From positions 23,229,090 to 23,293,089 of the forward strand of contig OW679200.1 of the NCBI GenBank assembly GCA_940337035.1: a stretch of 64,000 bases of DNA. Reading direction: 5' to 3'. Below, piece by piece: positions 56,225 to 64,000 of this stretch. Source of the DNA: Agriotes lineatus. Taxonomy: Eukaryota > Arthropoda > Insecta > Coleoptera > Elateridae. The position numbers were made by a program, and so were the translations under genes. Below the pieces are notes generated by a model, which saw nothing but the letters and a program-made list of their open reading frames with translations, had not been told where the DNA came from and made no database searches. Numbering within the stretch: the first letter of the stretch is position 1; each line of letters starts with the position of its first letter.

Positions 56225-56646
56225 GCAGAATCGCCAGCATCTTTCCTAGCAAGTAGCTGCTGCTTAACTTTTTTATAATATTCTATTTGCTTAGGAATTC
56301 GGTCAAATGCAATCGATATATCTTTGAAGTTGTGATTATTTTTTAACCAATTGCATTTTTAATGAACTCATGCACAAACTTTTCAGAAGTAAAGGTGAGC
56401 TTAACTGGTCGAGGACGATTATTACTCAGATTTGCATTTCCCAAGCGCATAGGGCGTATCGCCTTAATTTTAAACTGCGGTTCTAAAACATTTAATATTT
56501 TAGATACTTGCTGTTTATCAGCTACAATTTTTTCCTCTTTACTGACACAAACAGCATTTTCTTCTTCTCTACTTACCCCCAGGTGGTTTTGGGCATATAA
56601 AAACAGCTCGTGGATGCAATCACAAACAAAATCCGCCGAAGTGTAG
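56225..56646 (-). pseudogene. LINE-E ORF1, C-terminal part
   Basis: Minus-strand frames read FKIKAIRPMRLGN, RPRPVKLTFTSEKFVHEFIK and, after a one-base shift, FKDISIAFDRIPKQIEYYKK and LLARKDAGDSACKIKY. This is the RRM-like nucleic-acid-binding part of ORF1 proteins in such LINEs. Confidence 0.75.
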
Positions 56647-56650
56647 GAAA

Positions 56651-56984
56651 ATCTTCCTTCAATGAGTTCGGGGTCTCAAAGCCACGAAAGCGTGAGGGTT
56701 TACATAACTCCAACACAAAAAGCCAACCAACAACCCTATAAAGACATCCCCGAACTAGTAAATTGCAACGTTACACAACTGCTCGTTTCAAGCTGCTAGC
56801 AAAGAGAACGCATCATAGCCTGCAATCGATTTTCCCCCAGATAAAAGCATATCGCAATTGTCTCGGCCAAATGTCCCAGACACGCGGTGCGCGGGAAAAT
56901 AACATTCGTATTCGAAATTACAACAGGCGGCGTATTCTACACGTAACATCGCTCGAGTACGTAAGCACCTGAACTGCAACTTTC
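56651..56984. other. Unrecognised spacer between two LINEs
   Basis: Somewhat GC-richer; no motif or repeat recognised. Confidence 0.4.
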
Positions 56985-57177
56985 TTATAGATCGCCACCT
57001 GTTGCTGCTATTCTTTGATCTATCTCTATAATTATTCCTAGGACCTTGTACTATTCTACTTGTTCCGTCTATCATTATATTGTGTTTTGCTTGTTTTGTG
57101 CTTATGACCATCGTTTTATTTTTCTCCTTGTTGGCTATCATACCCATTCTTTTTAGTTCCGTTGCGTACACGTTCAC
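56985..57177 (-). pseudogene. LINE-F: short RT fragment
   Basis: Reads ELKRMGMIANKEKNKTMVIS and NIMIDGTSR, the region after the YADD motif in LINE RTs. Joined to the endonuclease end by a deletion that removed the RT core. Confidence 0.75.
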
Positions 57178-58289
57178 GTTGTGTTGTAACTCTCTTTCGC
57201 TTGCCCTTCTTTATATTTGTCTCTTACATCCGGTTTTTTGAGTTTGTGGTTGTTTATTCGTACTTATTTGAACTGTCTTCTTTAGTTTCCATTCTAATAT
57301 TACCATATGGTGGTCGCTGTCTCTTAACATCCTTTATTGCTTTATATAGTCTTCTTTGGACCAAGAAATAGTCTATTATTGATTTGGTGCCTTTGTTATG
57401 ATCTTCTTGTGTAAATTTATGGTTGTCGTCGTGTGTAAATTTTGAATTTGCTACCACTAGGTCGTTTGCTTGACAGAATTCTAGTATTTATTTCCAGTTT
57501 GTATTTAGCGTTTCTTCGCCTTGTTTTCCTAGATGTTCTTCTATTCCTTTGTTATTTTTCCCTACCCTACCGTTGAGGTCTCCCCTCTTGCAGCTCTTCA
57601 TAAAACCTGTTTTTAGTCTGACTGTCATTGTCTTTGTTTGGACCTTACGTGACTATTATTGTTATTGGTTGTTTTCCAAACTTCATGTCTAATTTCATAA
57701 TTCATTCGTTCTTGTAATTCACCTCGACTATGTTCTTTATTTTGTCTTCGCCGATTATAAATTCTACCCCTGCTTGTGCATGTATTTTTTGTTCTACTCC
57801 AACTGTGTACATCCAATACCCTTCGTGTATTCTTCTCAGTCCTTTTCCTTTCATTTTAGCCTCAGTTATCCTTAAATAATCTATGTTCGCTTTTTTCATT
57901 TCTTCTACTATCTCTGCTTCTTTCTCTCTGCTTCCTCTCACGTTCCATGTCCCTATGTTCATTACTGTTTTGTCTTTTGTTGCAAAGTTTTCCGTTTTCT
58001 TAATCCTTTTCCTCGCCATGTGCATCGTCTTTTGTTTGTCTACCGTTTGTATTCTTAGTTTTGAGTGGTGGGTTCCTTGTTCTACCTCTGCAATTCCATT
58101 CTTCTCTGGGATCCATTTGTATTCTTTGCCATTTATGTAGATCTTCTGGTAGCTGACTTTTGCTTTATTTCCTTTCTCAGATTCGCTTCTGACTATGTTT
58201 CTTAATTCATATTGTATTTTCCTTTCTTGTTTAGTCAAATCACTTTCAATGAATTTTCTTCTTCCCTTGAGCGCTTTCTTGCTCTTCAT
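57178..58289 (-). pseudogene. LINE-F: endonuclease domain and end of ORF1
   Basis: The frame 57702-58289 (195 codons) starts in an ORF1-type segment (RKFIESDLTKQERKIQYEL) and runs without a stop into the endonuclease start MNIGTWNVRGSREKEAEIVE and ITEAKMKGKG. The endonuclease end is at 57254-57457 (VANSKFTHDDNHKFTQEDHN, KSIIDYFLVQRRLYKAI). The middle is frame-broken. Confidence 0.8.
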
Positions 58290-58826
58290 TACCTCTATTT
58301 TTCTTGTCGAGGTTTTCCAGTTTGGCTACTATTATGTCTTTCCCGTTTTCTCTCTTAATTTTATAGGCTTTCATTACTGCTGTATCGACCTTCAAATCTT
58401 TCGTTATAAACTCTTTCAGTTCTTTTTCTATGTTTGGGCCTTCTGTTCCGTACCCACTTATTACTATATTGTTTTTACGCTTTTCTTTCTCCTGTCTTTC
58501 TAGTGCTTGCTCTAGGACTTCCACTCTCTTTTTCAGTTGTTTATTTTCATTTTCCCATTTATCTCTCTTTTTTTCATTTCCTCTCTCAGGTTTCTTATCT
58601 CTTCAGAGTTTTTCTTTAGTTCTTCGACCATTTTTTTCATCACTATTTTGATTTCATCCATGACTTGTTCTTTATTCTCTTTTCTTCTGTGGTAGCCTGG
58701 TGATCTTATTGTCTTTTTGTTTTCTCTTGTGTTTCCCTTATCTTCTTCTTCGCTCTCTGCCGTATCTCTCTCTTTTCTTCGATTTTTTCTGTTTTTGTCT
58801 TCTTTTGTCTCCTTATTTACGTTCAT
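58246..58826 (-). pseudogene. LINE-F ORF1: coiled coil and RRM-like domain, frameshifted
   Basis: 58533-58826 is a Lys/Glu-rich coiled-coil N-terminus (EELKKNSEEIRNLREEMKKR). 58246-58524 continues in another frame with KNNIVISGYGTEG and VMKAYKIKRENGKDIIVAKL, the RRM-like part of LINE ORF1 proteins. Two frameshifts separate the three pieces. Confidence 0.75.
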
Positions 58827-59416
58827 TCGTCCCTAGTATTCGGATCGACGCCCTTTCTTTATTATACCGTTCACGTAGCTGACCTATCGCGACCGCACCG
58901 TGCACGCTCGAAATATTCGCGGTACTTCGCGCGCTGCCCTTTACGTATCGCGGTTGGCTTTCCCGGCAGTCTAATCTCTATTTGCTGTGCACCCTGTTCT
59001 ATTTCTTAAAGAAAGAAGTATCTTCGTTTTTACCTTTATTTTTCTGCACTTTTGCTACGAATCGCTGTACTACAAACCACTAAATTTAGAGAATTTGCTA
59101 GAGCTCACAATTCATGTGTGACCTTCCCGAACTCCACGCTCGGAAAATCATAGAAATATACAAATTTGATATTATAACCTTAAAAATAAAAAACGAGATT
59201 TGGATGGTCAAACTATAATATCTATTTTTATCCTAGAATTCTCTGGTAGAGATAATGTGGAAAAAGCGGTTTTGAGCGCCATTTTTTTCAAGATGGCAGC
59301 GCGAGCGGGAGCTTGAGTTTTCAAAATATTTTATTCTCCTGAATTTAACAAATAATTCAATACATTGAAACGGGACAATTCGTGCCATCTGTATTTATTC
59401 AAATTACATCTTTTCA
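58827..59416. other. LINE-F 5' leader and AT-rich spacer
   Basis: 58830-59000 is GC-richer and may be the 5' untranslated leader of LINE-F. Beyond that nothing is recognised. Confidence 0.4.
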
Positions 59417-59960
59417 TTATATAATAATTAGCAATGAAGCCTGACAGTAAGTGCTTTTGTATTTATGTACGTAGTTTAGTACTATAGAGTGATATTTAAT
59501 GCATACGCTGTCCATGACTATAAGTGTGGTGCGCCGCGAGCTCGTGACGGAATTTGTTAACAGTGCAATTTTCACACGGAAATAACCGGCCGATAAGGAA
59601 TCAAGACTGCAGGCCTGCAAGATGTAGAATTCGCGCCAAAGCCCGGAGTATGAGGCATTGGCAGCCAGATTGTCAACCAGTGCGGTTGCTGCGAGTTTGC
59701 TGACAAACTCGCGAATTACCAGTGACACGAAGCGGGCTAAGAACAGCCTGAAACAGCACATCAAATAGTTCACTGTGGCCGGCAATAATCTGCCGCTGGC
59801 TCCTTGTGCCTCCAAAGAAGCCAGCGCCAAAAGTGTCCAGATCCTGCCACAGTTGCAGTCTTGTTAGAAAACAACTATCGTTGCGACTCCATAGGAGGAG
59901 CACCTGCCTTAGTAGACGACTAGAGCATCGGGAAGGTACCCAAAAACCAGGTTAGTTAAT
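59417..59960. other. Isolated GC-richer patch with a 137-codon minus-strand ORF
   Basis: Stands out from AT-rich flanks. The minus-strand frame 59417-59830 has no motif I recognise and no splice support. It could be an exon, a repeat or a regulatory island. Confidence 0.25.
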
Positions 59961-62900
59961 AGCCATAATCACCGTGCAAACGAAATATTATTGCACCAGC
60001 TGGAGCCGTTACCCTTGTATTTGTTAGCACAGGGAAGTACCGCTGTTCGAGCTCCACGGTTACGTCATCTCAACGTTCACGCATTATCTTCAAAGGCCGG
60101 TATCAGGTTACGGACACGTTTCAAGAAGGGACAGCATCGCGATAAGTTTATTAGTGCACACCAATTAATGAACTGCTACGTATCTGTTTGTAGTATTCGC
60201 ATATATGTAGCGTGTTAGCACCGTATTTTGTATGTACTATGTATTCTCTTGTGTGTATTTGTTTGCAGATTATATGTACTCTTTGTAAGTTGTCGGGATT
60301 TTTATTGTCATTAACGATTGCATTGGTAAGTACAACATTTCAGGTGTCTACGAGTTGGTCTCAAATAATAGTAGCTCTCTTTAGCCACTCTGCGAATATA
60401 AAAAAGAGTCTCATAAGCATACCGACTGAATCAGCTAGCAAACCCAGGGCAAATTAAAGTAATAATTCAGTAAGTGTAGGTAGGTAAAAGGCGCCGCGCT
60501 TCAACATTCATAAAATTACAGAGAATGCAGGATAATAAAAAAAAACTCCTTATAAAGATTGTGCTGTATTACATTTGTTATACATAAAGCAAATACATGG
60601 GAAGCTCTCGACTACAAGCATTGATCAGAGAATCAAGCATCAGAAAGAACATGCTTTTAATCTTTTTAAATATATCTCATCACCATTTGTTTTTAAAACT
60701 ATTTTTTCACAAAAATATAAAGCATAGATTGTCACGGATTATTCTGATATTATCATCCTCAACTTCCCTGATGCTTTCTTCTCTTCATCTAATCTACAGT
60801 TCAAAGGGCATAGAAGTACTTATTGTAACACAATCACGGTATTAGAGTAACATGGCGTTCACTTTGTACTATGTATTTTTATTGTTTTCAACATTTCACA
60901 ATAGCGGTATACTAATGTACTTTCCTCTGCTTTAATTCACTTATCGTTAAGACTAGAAAAAGAAGTATCATTAATAGGTACTAGCCGTACTTTTTAAAAG
61001 TATACAAATTTTATTTTTGCAATCTTCAACGCCCCATTAAAATTTCCACTGTAAAACTTATAATCTGCACGCCCACAGCCTCTTTTCCGCTTATAGGATA
61101 ATGGACACAAAAAACAAATCTTATACAACAATCTTAGAAATGCCGATCGTTATGAAGCTTAAATTACTGCAGCCAAGGTCTTTAAAACAGTTATCGTCGA
61201 AACATTTTACTTGACTTTCAGTATTTTTTCAAGTACAAAATTATTCTGGCTACTATTCAGAAGCACGTCAAAAATATAGTAATACGAAATTGCCAGATTA
61301 TTTAATGGAAGTCCATTCTTTATAAGAAAAAACAAATATCCTGTGGCTTTTGATAAGTATGAATGTATATATCTTATATTTAATATATGAATATATAGGT
61401 ACTTTTCGTTCACTACAAACTATGATCCTACAACTACTTGTACAAAGTAACGGAAATAATATCACTCTTACAAATTCCTAATATTTAAATTTACAAAAAT
61501 AATACAAACATCTAAAAATTATTTTTAAATCACAATTTTGTTATCGAATATACTGTATAACACCTAAAAAATATAAATAAAGTAGGTCACCTTTTTAAGG
61601 CAAACGCAAACATCACTAACCAACGAATAAATAACTTAACATGGCACATAAACATTTTGTACTGTAAACAAGACGCAAATACAGGAAATTACATGATAAT
61701 AATGTAGTGTCTGTTATATAGCAACAAATACTTGTCAGATTCTGTTAATGAGTATGAAAATTAAGAAAAAAAAATGTTCCCTAACATTGAAATTCTAGCA
61801 ATATATTATTATTATGAAATAACCTGTACGTACGATAAATGAAATGACTTATAACACACTTAAGCTATGGTGGTTTCACCCTGTATATATAACCTTTGCC
61901 AAATGTTTTCACCGAACCACTGTTGGAATTGCTAGAAAAACTTCACATTTGGAAGTACAGCAGAACAAATATCCAATTTCACTTGAAAATTTTAGATGGT
62001 GGCCTTCGCAGATTACTAGTAAAACACTAATAGGAGGATAGTGAAAACATTTTACAATTACTGTTAACATATTTATCTATTACCGACAGATACACCAGGT
62101 GAAACACACTGCATAAACCAATATTAAGGGTGTTACGTGGAAGCGTAAATACATTCAACCAAGACAACTCTGAGAAAAGTTAAAATTTCGTTAGCAGACA
62201 ATCTGCACAATGAGCTGCCATTATAAACACAAAACATAAAATCAAATGTAATCTTTGTTGAAATATGAATGTCTTATTGCCACCACTTTTTTGCTACATT
62301 TACATTATTTTTAAGTACGAAGAATGATTACAATGGTAAAGTAAACATGATGGAATGCAGAACCTCGAGTTTCTACTACAAATCACAATGAAAGCTAATC
62401 CTAACAGACTTTTGTTTAAGTTTCGAGTGATTTAGAAAGCCCTAATTTAAAAATATATCAATTGCAGACTTTTTCATTGCTTATAATTTTTCAAACGTTA
62501 AATAATACTTATTTTTGGTTTATACCACCGTAAGTCTAAGAATCTTTGCTTTTCCCTTGCTTTTGCTTCATTTTAAAACTAAATAGTGGTTGTCGAATAT
62601 TAGCTATTTTAAGTTTTGGATCTAATAAGACAAATAATACACACAAATAATAAAGTAGCAACTATAACGCTTTGCACAATTAGGCATTATATGGGAAAAA
62701 AAGATTCTTATATCAAATGTTCTTAAGTCATAACACCTTGAAGTACTAGCTATGGATGGATTAATTATTGGAAATTAATCTTAACCAATTACAAATTGAT
62801 ATCAGCTGAACACAAAATGAAAGTTAATTTAATTCAATAATAAATTTGTTACAGTTGAATATAGGTTTATTTATAACCATCAAGTTTGAAAATACAACGA

Positions 62901-63400
62901 TCATCGATTATATATACACACTACCACCAAGCACACAAAAGCCGCGGAAATCTAAAATTTACATATTGGGAATTAAGGAACCAATAAAAAGGAAGCTTGG
63001 CGTAGAGATACATTCACGCGGAAAAACACAAACGTCATTTCTCTGTTGCTATCGTGTTAGAAATGTCTAATTTCCAGGTTTTCGAGTGCTGTTATTAATC
63101 AGTTTTGTTATTCTTGGTTAATTATTGCTATTACTATTAGTATTAGTAGTATTATTTACCTATTCATAGTTTAATTTCGGAAGGGTTGGTTTTATAACCT
63201 CAAATTGTATTAATTTTTTTCCAAAAATTTTACCGTAAGTTACAGCTATTAGCTTGCGTTAATAATATTTTGTTAACATATATTTATGTAATACTAAATT
63301 CCTTTTTTACGTAGCATTACAATGAGCTGTAAAATAAAAACTTGTGCATTGAGAAGCAAGGGGTAAATTGCATATGTTATAAAGTTTTTTGATGAACAGA
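59961..63400. other. AT-rich DNA, no recognisable gene
   Basis: Only short ORFs. A CACCCTGTATATATAA piece at 61878-61893 resembles mariner-type termini but is isolated. Confidence 0.45.
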
Positions 63401-63430
63401 AGGCTTCCGAAACGTGGATATTACAGGCAG

Positions 63431-63800
63431 AAAGATATGGAATTAGCCGCCACAGCAACTGGAAAGTCAACCTCTCTGATAAAGGAAGGTCGTAAGGAGT
63501 ATGCTACAATAGGTAATGCTTAAATATAACAATACTATTTCTCAGAATTGTCATTGAAAAACAGTACAAGTAATATTTTCATGCTTACTTTTTCTAGGTA
63601 CTCCTTTAACATCTCCTAAGAATAAAACTAAAGCACTGCTGAAGCCTGTGGTATTAACAAATTGTGCCAGCTCCTAAGGAAAACAAACTGAAGGAAGACT
63701 CTCACGAAAATAGTTCTCGATGATTTTGATTTAGGAATTTTGCGAAGAACGGTTTACGAAATGTACAGTGTGAAAAATGTGTGGAGAAAAAAGTTAACAA
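63431..63800 (+). pseudogene. Fragment of a repetitive HTH-type gene, probably TE-associated
   Basis: MELAATATGKSTSLIKEGRK looks like the helix-turn-helix start of a family that is repeated in many insect genomes. The frame reaches a GTAATG donor after 63512, and after an 85-bp intron-like gap with acceptor TTTTTCTAG (63597) continues GTPLTSPKNKTKALLKP. A stop follows, and then in another frame LDDFDLGILRRTVYEMY (about 63715-63765), a block that I associate with the same family. Lesions indicate a dead copy. Which transposon it belongs to, if any, is uncertain. Confidence 0.5.
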
Positions 63801-64000
63801 TGTTTTTCACATAGAAGAAGAAATGTGGAGAAAATATAGCTTAATGGACGAATAAATTATGAAAATTTTCACTGTCGATACGGTAAGGTAGACCCGGGGA
63901 AGTGCAAATGTGAGGTAAGTGCAACGTAACCCGCTAAAAATACACACCTGATAGTTTTTGTCATGAAATATAGTCAGTAATAAAGAAAAACCGCATATCT
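63801..64000. other. Window end, nothing recognised
   Basis: AT-rich sequence cut by the window edge. Confidence 0.4.

Larger units (their letters stand above)
53117..56650 (-). mobile_element. LINE-E: nearly complete Jockey/CR1-like retrotransposon
   Basis: Holds the end of ORF1 (about 56646-56225), an EN-RT ORF (about 56224-53347), a 3' region of about 230 bp and a TTA-repeat tail. The 5' end is cut inside ORF1 at about 56650, as usual for incomplete reverse transcription. One T-run frameshift in ORF2 and one in ORF1 are the only obvious lesions. No target duplication was found. Confidence 0.85.

Noticed and set aside
58195..58882. Plus-strand ORFs (102, 73 and 60 codons) opposite LINE-F
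   Set aside because: They are Leu/Ser/Phe-rich antisense shadows of the Lys/Glu-rich LINE-F ORF1.
1..64000. CRISPR arrays, bacterial operons or a horizontally transferred prokaryotic block
   Set aside because: No regularly spaced direct repeats with unique spacers, no dense ORF runs; all recognisable genes are eukaryotic or transposon-derived.

Overview
This window is animal nuclear DNA, almost certainly from an insect with a large, AT-rich, transposon-packed genome. Evidence: spliced genes with GT..AG introns, a fused OPRT-OMPDC (UMPS) gene of animal layout, and RTE-like and Jockey/CR1-like non-LTR retrotransposons, Penelope, Helitron, hAT, Harbinger and Tc1/mariner-type elements, and tRNA-derived SINEs of the kinds common in arthropods. 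A beetle-like genome is my guess; order or species cannot be fixed from the sequence alone.

Host genes are few. (1) Two exons (1354-1491 and 15133-15407, + strand) join in frame across a 13.6 kb intron and encode the C-terminal half of a four-helix PMP22/claudin-like membrane protein; its 5' exons lie left of the window. (2) An intact three-exon UMPS gene (46366-44636, - strand, 474 aa) encodes the last two steps of de novo UMP synthesis. (3) A GC-rich block at about 27.84-30.39 kb carries an unexplained 253-codon ORF and a poly(A) signal, but may be a long LTR-like repeat rather than a gene. I see no true tRNA, rRNA or CRISPR locus.

Most of the rest is layered mobile DNA. 16.9-24.0 kb: one dead non-LTR element (LINE-G), split by a TIR element, a palindromic MITE, a complete RTE-type retrotransposon (18975-22229, intact 978-aa ORF, 12-bp target duplication) and a further insertion holding a pogo-like MITE. 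33.2-37.6 kb: a 5S rRNA-derived SINE, Penelope fragments in both orientations holding a solo LTR, then LINE-B broken by a 1.4 kb solo LTR and by a piece of another LINE that itself hosts a Harbinger MITE. 38.9-44.25 kb: a foldback element abutting a Helitron that contains a 3.9 kb foldback, which contains a hAT-like element, which contains at least four more insertions. 50.6-58.9 kb: three minus-strand LINEs, one almost intact (53.1-56.65 kb).

Several foldback elements of otherwise different sequence share the terminus CCGGGTG and a TA target duplication. No new defence or metabolic system is visible. The value of the window lies in datable nested insertions, recognisable empty target sites, a 5S-derived SINE and several palindromic families.
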